Of a DNA stretch of 58,927 nucleotides, positions 8,840 to 16,537 are shown piece by piece. The position numbers and the translations under genes were made by a program. Within the stretch, counting starts at the first letter, position 1; every line of letters begins with the position of its first letter. The stretch is taken from the NCBI GenBank assembly GCA_946411735.1, contig CAMKFB010000007.1, forward strand, positions 1-58,927, read 5' to 3'. Under the pieces are notes generated by a model. That model was given only the letters and a program-made list of their open reading frames with translations. It searched no databases and was not told the DNA's origin. This stretch comes from an uncultured Selenomonadales bacterium (GTDB taxonomy: Bacteria; Bacillota; Negativicutes; Selenomonadales; Selenomonadaceae).

Positions 8840-9639
8840 TGGATATAAAATTCGGCGGCAAGAAATTATTTTTGATGGCGGGACCTTGCGTGCTCGAGGG
8901 GCTTGAGCGCAGTTTGATGATCGGGCGGCGCGTCAAGGCGATCGCCGATCGGCTGGGCATCCCGTACATTTTCAAGGCGTCGTTCGATAAAGCCAATCGG
9001 AGCTCGTATAAAAATCCGCGCGGACCGGGGCTGGAGGAAGGACTCAAGCAATTGTCGGCGATCAAAGCCGCGCTCGACGTCCCGATCGTCACCGACATCC
9101 ACGAGACGTACCAAGCGGAGCCGGTGTCGAGGGTCGCCGACGTGATCCAAATTCCGGCGTTCCTGTGTCGACAGACCGATCTGTTGAAAGCGGCGGCAGA
9201 GACGGGCGCGGTCGTCAACGTCAAAAAAGGACAGTTCCTCTCGCCGCTCGACATGAAAAACGTCGTCGAAAAACTTGAGGCGTTCGGCACTCGAAAGATC
9301 ATGCTCACAGAGCGCGGCGCCTCGTTCGGATATAACAATCTGGTCGTCGACATGCGCGGGCTGCCGGTGATGCGCTCATTCGGTTATCCGCTGGTATTCG
9401 ACGGGACTCACTCGGTGCAACTGCCGGGCGGGGGCGGCTCGATCTCGAGCGGGCAACGGGAGTTTGTGGAGTATTTGTGTCGAGCGGCGGCGGCGGTCGG
9501 CATCGACGGCTTATTTCTCGAGGTGCACGACAATCCGTCGGAGGCGCTCTCGGACGGCGCGAATATGATCCCGCTTGACGCGCTCGAGCCATTGCTCAAA
9601 AAAGTTTTGGCGATTTATAACGTCGCAAAGGAGTTTTGA
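8839..9639 (+). CDS. kdsA: 3-deoxy-8-phosphooctulonate synthase (Kdo-8-P synthase)
   Basis: It condenses arabinose 5-phosphate with phosphoenolpyruvate to Kdo-8-phosphate. 266 aa, usual length. Motifs: MAGPCVLEG near residue 13, [12 protein letters not shown] near 50, [26 protein letters not shown], and [12 protein letters not shown]. The ATG at 8839 overlaps the kdsB stop (TGATG), with GAGGTGA 5-7 bases upstream, so the two are translationally coupled. A GTG at 8836 is possible but too close to that site. Confidence 0.95.
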   Translation: MDIKFGGKKLFLMAGPCVLEGLERSLMIGRRVKAIADRLGIPYIFKASFDKANRSSYKNPRGPGLEEGLKQLSAIKAALDVPIVTDIHETYQAEPVSRVADVIQIPAFLCRQTDLLKAAAETGAVVNVKKGQFLSPLDMKNVVEKLEAFGTRKIMLTERGASFGYNNLVVDMRGLPVMRSFGYPLVFDGTHSVQLPGGGGSISSGQREFVEYLCRAAAAVGIDGLFLEVHDNPSEALSDGANMIPLDALEPLLKKVLAIYNVAKEF

Positions 9640-9641
9640 AC

Positions 9642-10610
9642 TTGATTAAAGAAAAAGCAATCGAGACCTTGAAGATCGAGGCGGATGCGATCGAAAAATT
9701 GATCCCGCGCATCGACGGCGAATTTGAGAAGGCGGTCAAGATGATTATGGATTGCCCCGCGCGTGTGGTCGTGACGGGCATGGGCAAGAGCGGGCACGTC
9801 GGACGAAAAATCGCGGCGACTTTTGCTTCGACGGGGACGCCGGCATTATTCATGCACCCGGGCGAGGCGTATCACGGCGACTTGGGAATGATCACCGAGA
9901 ACGATGTGGTGATCGTGATATCAAACAGCGGCGAGTCGTCGGAGATCGTCAACATTCTGCCGGTGATCCGTCGGATCGGCGCGTCGATTATAGCGATGAG
10001 CGGGCGGCGCGAGTCGACGCTCGGAAGAAATTGCGATTGCTTCATCGATATCGGCGTGGAGCGGGAGGCGTGTCCTTTGGGTTTGGCGCCGACAGCTTCG
10101 ACGACGGCAACCTTGGCGATGGGCGATGCGTTGGCGATGGTGCTGATGGAGTTGCGAAAATTTACGTCGCAGGATTTTGCGATGTTCCACCCGGGCGGGG
10201 CGCTCGGACGGAAATTGCTTTTGACGGTCGGGGACGTGATGCACGTCGGCGACGAAAATCCGATCATCGAGGTCGGCAAGACGATCAAGGATGCACTCTT
10301 CATTATGACGGAGAAGGGACTCGGCGCGGTGTCGATCATCGACGGCGATCAAAAATTCGTCGGGCTGATCACCGACGGGATCATTCGTCGAGCGATCGGC
10401 AAGGACACGAGATTTTTGGACGCGCCGGTCGAGTCGATCATGTTCGCCAAGCCGTTGACGATCAGCTCCGACAAGTTGGCGGCGGCGGCGCTGTCGGTGA
10501 TGGAGAAACACAAGCCGCGCCCCGTGACGGTGTTGCCGGTGGTGGACGGCGATCGAGAGGTCGTGGGCATCGTTCATCTGACCGATCTGTTGCGACAGGG
10601 CATCGTCTGA
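9642..10610 (+). CDS. kdsD: Arabinose-5-phosphate isomerase (KpsF/GutQ family)
   Basis: It converts ribulose 5-phosphate to arabinose 5-phosphate, the Kdo precursor. 322 aa: an SIS sugar-isomerase domain at ~30-175 (VTGMGKSGHVGRKIAATFAS; ISNSGES; TASTTATLAMGDALA) and a CBS pair at ~200-320. A TTG at 9636 is in frame, but AAAGGAG (9627-9633) is only 2 bases from it and 8 from the TTG at 9642, so 9642 is preferred. It completes a kdsB-kdsA-kdsD run. The phosphatase gene kdsC, often next in such clusters, is not in the window. Confidence 0.93.
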   Translation: MIKEKAIETLKIEADAIEKLIPRIDGEFEKAVKMIMDCPARVVVTGMGKSGHVGRKIAATFASTGTPALFMHPGEAYHGDLGMITENDVVIVISNSGESSEIVNILPVIRRIGASIIAMSGRRESTLGRNCDCFIDIGVEREACPLGLAPTASTTATLAMGDALAMVLMELRKFTSQDFAMFHPGGALGRKLLLTVGDVMHVGDENPIIEVGKTIKDALFIMTEKGLGAVSIIDGDQKFVGLITDGIIRRAIGKDTRFLDAPVESIMFAKPLTISSDKLAAAALSVMEKHKPRPVTVLPVVDGDREVVGIVHLTDLLRQGIV

Positions 10611-10650
10611 AAAAATTTTTCCCGCCCGTCAAGACCAATCGTGCCGTGGT
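10611..10650. repeat. Single-arm remnant of the mosaic element
   Basis: Right after the kdsD stop come AAAAATTTTTCCCGCCCGTC and a short tail. This is the left-arm signature of the dispersed element with no core. It separates kdsD from the small gene pair. Confidence 0.4.
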
Positions 10651-10663
10651 CGAGAGGCAAGCA

Positions 10664-10888
10664 ATGAAAAGTATTGTCGCTCCCAGATTCATTATTAAAG
10701 ATCAACGCAACAGCGGACGACGCAAATATCTCGATTTGGTCGACGTGCCCGATGAGACAGGCGTGAAGATCAAGACCCTCACGATTGTTGTCGACGACAA
10801 AAATGAAGTCGTTACTTGGATTTTGAAGCGCAATATAAATGAGCTCGTGCCTGAGGGAGGAATGATTTATGACGCGCAAGTGGTATGA
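10664..10888 (+). CDS. Small unknown protein, 74 aa
   Basis: Not recognised. The product begins MKSIVAPRFIIKDQR, is charged, and has a strand-rich middle (KIKTLTIVVDDKNEVVTW) and no membrane segment. The ATG at 10664 has only a weak purine stretch (GAGAGG) upstream. Codon choice is visibly more AT-rich at third positions than in kdsD or mlaE. The frame overlaps the next small gene by 20 bases, so the two are probably translated together. The size and overlap resemble a toxin-antitoxin pair, but no toxin motif is visible. It may also be a decayed fragment. Confidence 0.5.
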   Translation: MKSIVAPRFIIKDQRNSGRRKYLDLVDVPDETGVKIKTLTIVVDDKNEVVTWILKRNINELVPEGGMIYDAQVV

Positions 10889-11123
10889 CAAACCGATTTT
10901 TAATTACGATGAGCGTCACGATATGTTGAGTGTTTTTTACAGCGACCGCGTACATTATTACGGCGACGAGGAATATGAAAAGGCTTATCCCGAGCTGTAC
11001 GTGTTGCGCGACGACGACACCGAGGAGATCATCGGCTTCACCATCCTCGATTACTCCAAATATAAGCCGCATCTGCCGGAGCTTTACCCCGAGCAGTTCA
11101 AAAATCTCGACGAACTGCCCTGA
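10869..11123 (+). CDS. Small DUF2283-like protein, 84 aa, coupled to mlaE
   Basis: Begins MTRKWYDKPIFNYDERHDML. The pattern of a YDERHDMLSVFY strand, an acidic turn, then EEIIGFTILDYSKY resembles small DUF2283-type proteins (a YDxxxDxLYI strand followed by xxIxGIEIxxAS). That is a weak by-eye match. GAGGGAGGA precedes the ATG at good spacing. The stop overlaps the mlaE start (TGATG), so translation feeds directly into the Mla permease. It could be a conserved accessory of the locus or half of a mobile two-gene module. Function unknown. Confidence 0.6.
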   Translation: MTRKWYDKPIFNYDERHDMLSVFYSDRVHYYGDEEYEKAYPELYVLRDDDTEEIIGFTILDYSKYKPHLPELYPEQFKNLDELP

Positions 11124-11899
11124 TGTTGATTAAATTTTTGACGGCGGTTGGCGCGTTCGTCATTCGACGGTTTGAAGAGTTCGGCACGCTCGTGCTGCTC
11201 TACGTCGACACCATGAAACAGCTCCGTCATAAGCCGCGCATGCGTCACATCATCGCTCAAATGTCGCATCTCGGCGTCGACTCGCTGATGATCGTTTCGC
11301 TGACGCTGCTGTTCACGGGAGTCGTCTTCACGCTGCAGACAGCCCACGAATTGATCCGATTCGGCGCGCAATCGACCGTCGGAGGGATCGTCTCGATTGC
11401 CATCGGTCGTGAGCTCGGACCTGTGCTGGTCGGAGTCGTCTGCGCGGGACGAGTCGGCGCGGCGATCACCGCCGAAATCTCCACGATGAAAGTCACCGAG
11501 CAGATCGATGCGCTCCGCGTCATGGCGGTCAGCCCCGTCGATTACCTCATCGTCCCGCGGATGCTGGCGTGCATGATCGTCGTGCCGCTCTTGACGGTTT
11601 TCGGCGATTTGATCGGCGTGTTCGGCGGCTGGATCATCGCCGTTTATTACTCCGGCATCAGCTCGTATCTTTTCATGCACTCGATTGATGTGTTCGTCAC
11701 CACGCACGACTTCACCGGCGGGCTGATCAAGGCGATTTTCTTCGGCAATGTGATTGCCGTGCTCGGCTGCTATTACGGGCTGAATTGTCCCGAGGGCGCC
11801 GAGGGCGTCGGCAAGGCGACGACCAAGACGGTGGTCGCGTCGATCATCGCGATTTTCATTCTCAACGCGGTTTTGACGTTCTTCGTTTACGGCGGTTGA
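11123..11899 (+). CDS. mlaE: MlaE family ABC lipid transporter permease
   Basis: Inner-membrane permease of the MlaEFD phospholipid transporter, 258 aa, normal length. The MlaE-family core is visible: SIAIGRELGPVLVGVVCAGR near residue 92, then AAITAEISTMKVTEQIDAL, and about five hydrophobic membrane segments. The ATG overlaps the stop of the preceding small gene. mlaF follows after 10 bases. MlaD is encoded on the opposite strand about 6 kb to the left. MlaB-, MlaC- and MlaA-like genes are not in the window, which fits the reduced MlaEFD set known from diderm Firmicutes. Confidence 0.93.
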   Translation: MLIKFLTAVGAFVIRRFEEFGTLVLLYVDTMKQLRHKPRMRHIIAQMSHLGVDSLMIVSLTLLFTGVVFTLQTAHELIRFGAQSTVGGIVSIAIGRELGPVLVGVVCAGRVGAAITAEISTMKVTEQIDALRVMAVSPVDYLIVPRMLACMIVVPLLTVFGDLIGVFGGWIIAVYYSGISSYLFMHSIDVFVTTHDFTGGLIKAIFFGNVIAVLGCYYGLNCPEGAEGVGKATTKTVVASIIAIFILNAVLTFFVYGG

Positions 11900-11909
11900 C
11901 GGTGGTTTC

Positions 11910-12638
11910 ATGATTAAAATCAAAAACGTAAGCAAGTATTTCGGCGCGAAGGCGGCGCTCAAGGATATCAACCTCGAGATTGCCGACGGCGAGACGCTGG
12001 CAATAATCGGCGGGTCGGGCTCGGGCAAATCGACGCTCCTTCGATTGATGATCGGCTTGATCCAACCGACGGAGGGCGAGATTTGGATTGGCGACGACGA
12101 AATTTCGCGGATGTCGGAGGATGAGTTGCGGCACGTCCGATTGCGAATGGGCATGGTGTTTCAATACAGCGCGCTGTTCGATTCGATGACGGTGGGCGAC
12201 AACGTAGCGTTCGGGCTGGTCGAGCACACGGATTATCCGAAGGAGCGGATCGCGGAGATCGTCAAAGAAAAACTGAAGCAGGTGGGGCTTGAGGGCGTGG
12301 AGCATTTGATGCCCAACGAGTTGAGCGGCGGCATGAAAAAGCGCGTGAGTCTGGCGCGGGCGATCGCATTCGGACCGGAGATCATATTTTATGATGAGCC
12401 GTCGAGCGGGCTTGATCCGATCACGACAACAAAAATCGACGAGCTGATCATCTCAACGCAACGGGCGCTGGGAGTGACGAGCGTCGTCGTAACACATGAT
12501 ATGGCGAGCGCGTGTCGAATCGCGAATCGGATCGCGATGGTATATCAAGGGGAGCTGATAGCGATCGACACGGCAGAAAATTTTCGGCGGCTTCCCGATC
12601 TGCGCGTGCAAGAATTTTTTGCGGGGCTCCGAATTTAA
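11910..12638 (+). CDS. mlaF: MlaF family ABC transporter ATP-binding protein
   Basis: ATPase that powers MlaE, 242 aa. Walker A GGSGSGKST near residue 34, Q-loop MVFQYSALF, signature LSGGM near 138, Walker B IIFYDEPSSGLDP near 158, H-loop VVTHD. The start ATG follows mlaE by 10 bases with a weak GGTGG ribosome site, so it is probably coupled. It is the last gene of the plus-strand LPS/Mla run. A mosaic repeat separates it from the convergent gspE-like gene. Confidence 0.93.
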   Translation: MIKIKNVSKYFGAKAALKDINLEIADGETLAIIGGSGSGKSTLLRLMIGLIQPTEGEIWIGDDEISRMSEDELRHVRLRMGMVFQYSALFDSMTVGDNVAFGLVEHTDYPKERIAEIVKEKLKQVGLEGVEHLMPNELSGGMKKRVSLARAIAFGPEIIFYDEPSSGLDPITTTKIDELIISTQRALGVTSVVVTHDMASACRIANRIAMVYQGELIAIDTAENFRRLPDLRVQEFFAGLRI

Positions 12639-12889
12639 TTTTTTTGCCCACCCTTTGAAGGATTATATATTAGGGCGCCGCCGACGCTCCCGCCCACCAT
12701 CGGCAGCGCCCAACTAAGACCGAGGTCCCACCCTGCGTCGGCGGCGCCCACAAAACCCGGCTGCTCAGCACGCAACGGTTGGCGCTCGATTGCGTGAGCG
12801 GCGTCCACCCGCTTCGGCGCCCAACATTAACCGCCGGCAGTCTTAGCGGGGACGGCAGACCACAATGGGCGGGTGGGTGGGAGAAATTT
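12639..12889 (-). repeat. Mosaic palindromic element B (inverse orientation)
   Basis: It fills the gap between convergent mlaF and the GspE-like gene. A 75-bp core at 12674-12748 lies in the orientation opposite to element A. A degenerate GC segment follows, including a module (GGCAGTCTTAGCGGGGAC) shared with element D. The end is GGGCGGGTGGGTGGGAG plus AAATTTTT, next to the gspE stop. No gene is seen in it. Confidence 0.7.
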
Positions 12890-14047
12890 TTAAAAGGAAA
12901 TTACGCGGCGAAGTTCGTCGGAGGTCGTCAAGCCTTCGGCGACTTTTTTATTGCCGTCATCGAGCAACGTCACCAGCCCGCTTTCGAGCGCCGCCCGCCT
13001 GATCTCATCGATCGACGAGAAGTTGAGGATCATGCTCCGCATTCGATCGTCGATCGGCAAAATCTCATGCAGTGCCAGCCGCCCCCGATAGCCCGTCCCG
13101 CGACACCGTTCGCAACCCGTCCCTCGACAAGCCGTGCACACTCGACGCACCAGCCGTTGCGACATCACGCCCGTCAGCGTCGCCGACAACAAATACGGCT
13201 CGATGCCCATCTCCAACAGTCGAAACAGCGCGCTGCACGTGTCCTTGGCGTGGAGCGTCGTCAAGATCAAATGCCCTGTCAGCGCCGCGCGGACCGCCGT
13301 TTTCGCCGTTTCGGAGTCGCGCGCCTCGCCGACCATTATCACGTTGCAATCCATTCGCATCATCGACCGTAGCCCGTCCGCAAAATTAAATTCGCCCGCC
13401 CCGCTCAAATCCGTTTGATTGATCCCGTCGATCAGCTGCTCAATCGGATCCTCGAGCGTCATGATGTTGCGCTCTTGACGGTTGAGCTCCCGCAGCGCCG
13501 CGTAGAGCGAAGTCGACTTGCCGGAGTTCATCGGACCTGTGACGACGAACATGCCTGAAGGTGCGTTGATCAGCCGCCGAAAAATTTCCTCCGTCCGCGC
13601 GCTCATCCCGAGCTCCGCGATCGATTGCAAGTTCTCGTCGACATCCATCAGTCGAATGACGAGCGTTTCGCCGTAAGCGGTCGGCATCGACGCCGAGCGC
13701 ATATCGATCTTGCGCCCGTTGTGAAGGAAATCGATGCGCCCGTCGAGCGGCACGTGAGACTTGGTGGTGTCCATCGCCGACATGATTTTGACGCGCGAAA
13801 CAACCGTCGAGATCAACGCGGGATCAAGCGGTCGATGCAACTCCGTCAACATGCCGTCGAGCCGATAACGTATGCGCAGGCAATCCTTTTGCGGCTCGAT
13901 GTGAATGTCGGTCGCGCGATTCTCGACCGCGTGATGCAAGATCAGATCGATCAGCTGCACGATAGGCGAGTCGGCAAGGTTGAGCCGCGCGGATTGTCGA
14001 AGGCTGTGCAAAATTTGTCGGCTGAGCCGATCGATTGTGGCATTCAT
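12890..14047 (-). CDS. GspE/PilB-type secretion or pilus assembly ATPase
   Basis: 385-aa ring ATPase of the type II secretion/type IV pilus family. Motifs: ATDIHIEP near residue 45, Walker A GPMNSGKST near 171, Asp box TLEDPIEQ, Walker B MVGEARDSETA, His box LTTLHAKD, and a tetracysteine zinc site (CTACRGTGCERCRG) near 305-320. It is shorter than typical GspE/PilB (500-570 aa) because the N-terminal domain is missing. The ATG overlaps the aroE stop by 4 bases, so it is read with pncB-aroE rather than with pilus genes. No other pilus or secretion gene is in the window. Confidence 0.88.
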   Translation of the reverse strand: MNATIDRLSRQILHSLRQSARLNLADSPIVQLIDLILHHAVENRATDIHIEPQKDCLRIRYRLDGMLTELHRPLDPALISTVVSRVKIMSAMDTTKSHVPLDGRIDFLHNGRKIDMRSASMPTAYGETLVIRLMDVDENLQSIAELGMSARTEEIFRRLINAPSGMFVVTGPMNSGKSTSLYAALRELNRQERNIMTLEDPIEQLIDGINQTDLSGAGEFNFADGLRSMMRMDCNVIMVGEARDSETAKTAVRAALTGHLILTTLHAKDTCSALFRLLEMGIEPYLLSATLTGVMSQRLVRRVCTACRGTGCERCRGTGYRGRLALHEILPIDDRMRSMILNFSSIDEIRRAALESGLVTLLDDGNKKVAEGLTTSDELRRVISF

Positions 14048-14895
14048 CCGACGAAGTATTTGCGGACGGTGTCGATCATAATTTTCGCTTCGGTCTCGAC
14101 GCCGGTGAACAGGCGGAACGATTCCACGCCCTGATAAGCCAACATCGATTCGCCGTTGAGCGTTTTATAGCCGAGCTCCTCCGCGCGGAGCAAGAGTTTT
14201 GTTTTCGCCGGATTGTAGACGATGTCGCAAACGAGCGCGCCTTTCTTGAGCAACGCGAGATCGATCGGAGGCATGGCATCGATGAGCGGGCTCATGCCGA
14301 GCGGCGTGGTGTTGATCAAAATATCGGCGTCGGCGAGTTTTTTATTGAAGTCGTCGGAGTGCCAATCAAACACGTCGATGTGAGCGAAGTGGGCAAAATC
14401 CTCCGCGAGCACCGCCGCCTTTTTGGGATTGCGAGCGCCGATGGTGATGTCTGAGGCGCGCCGCTTGCACAGCGCCCAAACCACCGCTCGAGCCGCGCCG
14501 CCGGCGCCGAGGATCACCGCGCGGCACTCTTTGATGTTGAAGCCGGCGTTGACGAGCGACATATGAAAGCCGTAGCAGTCGGTGTTGTAGCCGGTCAGGC
14601 AGCCGCCGTCGTTGACGACGGTGTTGACGGCGCCGATGAGTTTTGCGTCGGGATCGATCGAGTCGAGCAGCTGAATGATCGTCGATTTATGAGGAATGGT
14701 GACGTTCCAACCGCGAAAGTAGAGCGCGCGGAGCCCGTCGAGTGCGGGCACGAGTCGTCCGGGCGGCACGGATAAGGCGATGTACGAATAATCGAGTCCC
14801 GCCTCTTTGAGTGCTGCCGCTTGCATCACCGGCGACAGAGTGTGCTCGATCGGATAACCGATGATCGCCAAGTTTTGAGTTTTGCCTGAGATCAC
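14044..14895 (-). CDS. aroE: Shikimate dehydrogenase
   Basis: NADPH-dependent reduction of 3-dehydroshikimate in aromatic amino acid synthesis. 283 aa, family length. Substrate site GYPIEHTLSPVMQAAAL near residue 14, catalytic Lys in NVTIPHKST near 65, GAVNTVVN, GYNTDCYGF near 100, Rossmann loop LGAGGAARAVVWAL near 127, and a late AYQGVESFRLFTG. The GTG start at 14895 has AGGAGGGG 6 bases upstream. It lies between pncB (38 bases upstream) and the GspE-like gene (4-bp overlap). Confidence 0.95.
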   Translation of the reverse strand: MISGKTQNLAIIGYPIEHTLSPVMQAAALKEAGLDYSYIALSVPPGRLVPALDGLRALYFRGWNVTIPHKSTIIQLLDSIDPDAKLIGAVNTVVNDGGCLTGYNTDCYGFHMSLVNAGFNIKECRAVILGAGGAARAVVWALCKRRASDITIGARNPKKAAVLAEDFAHFAHIDVFDWHSDDFNKKLADADILINTTPLGMSPLIDAMPPIDLALLKKGALVCDIVYNPAKTKLLLRAEELGYKTLNGESMLAYQGVESFRLFTGVETEAKIMIDTVRKYFVG

Positions 14896-14932
14896 TTCGA
14901 CCCCTCCTAATTCCTGATTCCTAATTATCCCT

Positions 14933-16387
14933 TCAGTGTTGTTTACGAGCCTCGTAGAGGAGGCTCATTTTCATTTCGTAGTAGTCCGGCGTCATATCCA
15001 AATAATGACGATGCGGATTTTCAAAGCGCTGCTCCTCCTGCCAAATCTCGTGCTCAAGCTGATCCCGCACGTAATCCTTGATCTCGTTGAGCTTCGGCAG
15101 CTGCTCGACCCGCCGCCCGTCTTTGACGTAGAGTCGCCGCAAATTCTTCGCCGTGCAGCCCACAAACGATCGATTCTTCCACGGCTTGATCGGATCGACG
15201 TAACGGAAGGGCTTGCTCATATCAACATCCTCCCCGTTGAGCGCTATCAAATCCGCCACCGCTTGACCGTCGGGATTGTACACCCGATAAATGTCCTTCA
15301 GCCCCGGATTGGTGATCTTCTCGACATTCTCCGAAATTTTGATGCGCGGCGTGAAGTGATCGCCCTCGCCCACCGCCACGATCTTATACACCGCCCCGAA
15401 CACCGGCTCCGACTTCGCCGTGATCAGCCGCTCGCCCACGCCGAAACTGTCAATCGCCGCGCCCTGGCTCAACAGCGATGTGATCGTGAACTCGTCGAGA
15501 CTGTTCGATACCACGATCTTGCAATCGTTGAGCCCCGCGTCGTCGAGCATGCGCCGAATTTTTTTTGACAGATACGCCAAGTCGCCCGAGTCGATCCGAA
15601 TCCCGCGGAGCCGCTTGCCCATCGGCTCGAGCACCTCACGAGCCACTCTAATCGCGTTCGGGATGCCCGAGTTGATCACGTCATACGTGTCGACCAGTAA
15701 TGTGGTCGAGTTCGGATAAATCTCGGCGTATTTTTTGAACGCCTCGAACTCGTCGCCGAAGAACATCACCCAACTGTGCGCCATCGTGCCGTTGACGGGG
15801 ATATCGAACATCTTACCCGCCGACACAGTAGCCGTCCCGTTGACGCCGCCGATAAATGCCGCCCGCGCTCCGTAAGTCGCCGCGTCCATGTTATGCGCCC
15901 GCCGCGCGCCGAAATCGGAGACGACTCGACCTTCCGCCGCGCGCACGATCCGCCGCGCCTTCGTCGCGATCAACGATTGGTGATTGACTTGCGAGAGGAT
16001 CGCCGTCTCGATCAGTTGAGCGTCGATCAAATCCGCCACGATCGTCATGAACGGCTCGTTCGGATACATAATCGTGCCCTCGGGGAAGGAATAAATGTCG
16101 CCGTGGAAGTGAAACGTCCGAAGGTAATCGAGAAAAGCATCGCCGAAAAGATTTTGCGTTCGAAAATAATCCACGTCGTCCGCCGAGAAATTCATGTTCT
16201 CAACGTAGTCGATGATCTGCTCGAGACCGGCGAAAATCGCAAAGCCGCCGCCGTCGGGATTGCGCCGATAAAACACGTCGAAGGCAACGCGCTGATTGGT
16301 GTCGCCGCACTCGAAATAGCCGTTGGCCATCGTCATCTCGTAGAAGTCCATCACCATGCTGATGTTTCGCCTGTCAAACTGTGTCAC
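14933..16387 (-). CDS. pncB: Nicotinate phosphoribosyltransferase
   Basis: NAD salvage: nicotinate plus PRPP to nicotinate mononucleotide. 484 aa, the length of the Firmicute type. Motifs: DFYEMTMANGYF near residue 13, FYRRNPDGGGFAIFAGL, GFGARRAHN-like SDFGARRAHNMDAA, IRIDSGDLAYLSKKIR, SFGVGERL. The frame is open upstream to 16945, but that extension is a shadow of the histidine kinase and the intergenic region. The GTG at 16387 is chosen for GGAGGGC 5 bases upstream and for where family similarity starts. Confidence 0.93.
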   Translation of the reverse strand: MTQFDRRNISMVMDFYEMTMANGYFECGDTNQRVAFDVFYRRNPDGGGFAIFAGLEQIIDYVENMNFSADDVDYFRTQNLFGDAFLDYLRTFHFHGDIYSFPEGTIMYPNEPFMTIVADLIDAQLIETAILSQVNHQSLIATKARRIVRAAEGRVVSDFGARRAHNMDAATYGARAAFIGGVNGTATVSAGKMFDIPVNGTMAHSWVMFFGDEFEAFKKYAEIYPNSTTLLVDTYDVINSGIPNAIRVAREVLEPMGKRLRGIRIDSGDLAYLSKKIRRMLDDAGLNDCKIVVSNSLDEFTITSLLSQGAAIDSFGVGERLITAKSEPVFGAVYKIVAVGEGDHFTPRIKISENVEKITNPGLKDIYRVYNPDGQAVADLIALNGEDVDMSKPFRYVDPIKPWKNRSFVGCTAKNLRRLYVKDGRRVEQLPKLNEIKDYVRDQLEHEIWQEEQRFENPHRHYLDMTPDYYEMKMSLLYEARKQH

Positions 16388-16446
16388 GTTAAGCCCTCCG
16401 ATGTTCAATTGTCGGCTCAATATAACATAAATCGATCGGGCGTGCC

Positions 16447-16480
16447 ACAAAAAAATTTTCGCCCGCCCGTTGATAAAATG
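16447..16480. repeat. Single-arm remnant of the mosaic element
   Basis: CAAAAAAATTTTCGCCCGCCCG lies in the 150-base divergent gap between pncB and the histidine kinase. It matches the arm of the larger elements. Promoters for the two genes must lie in this gap, but no convincing -35/-10 pair could be assigned. Confidence 0.35.
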
Positions 16481-16537
16481 TGTTATGATATCGATAAAAG
16501 AATTGGCGTTGGAAAAAGTTTTGCGGGGAGAAATGTG

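Noticed and set aside
10664..11123. Calling the small gene pair a toxin-antitoxin system
   Set aside because: Size and overlap fit, but no toxin fold or antitoxin DNA-binding motif can be seen, and coupling to mlaE is unusual for such systems. Kept as unknown.
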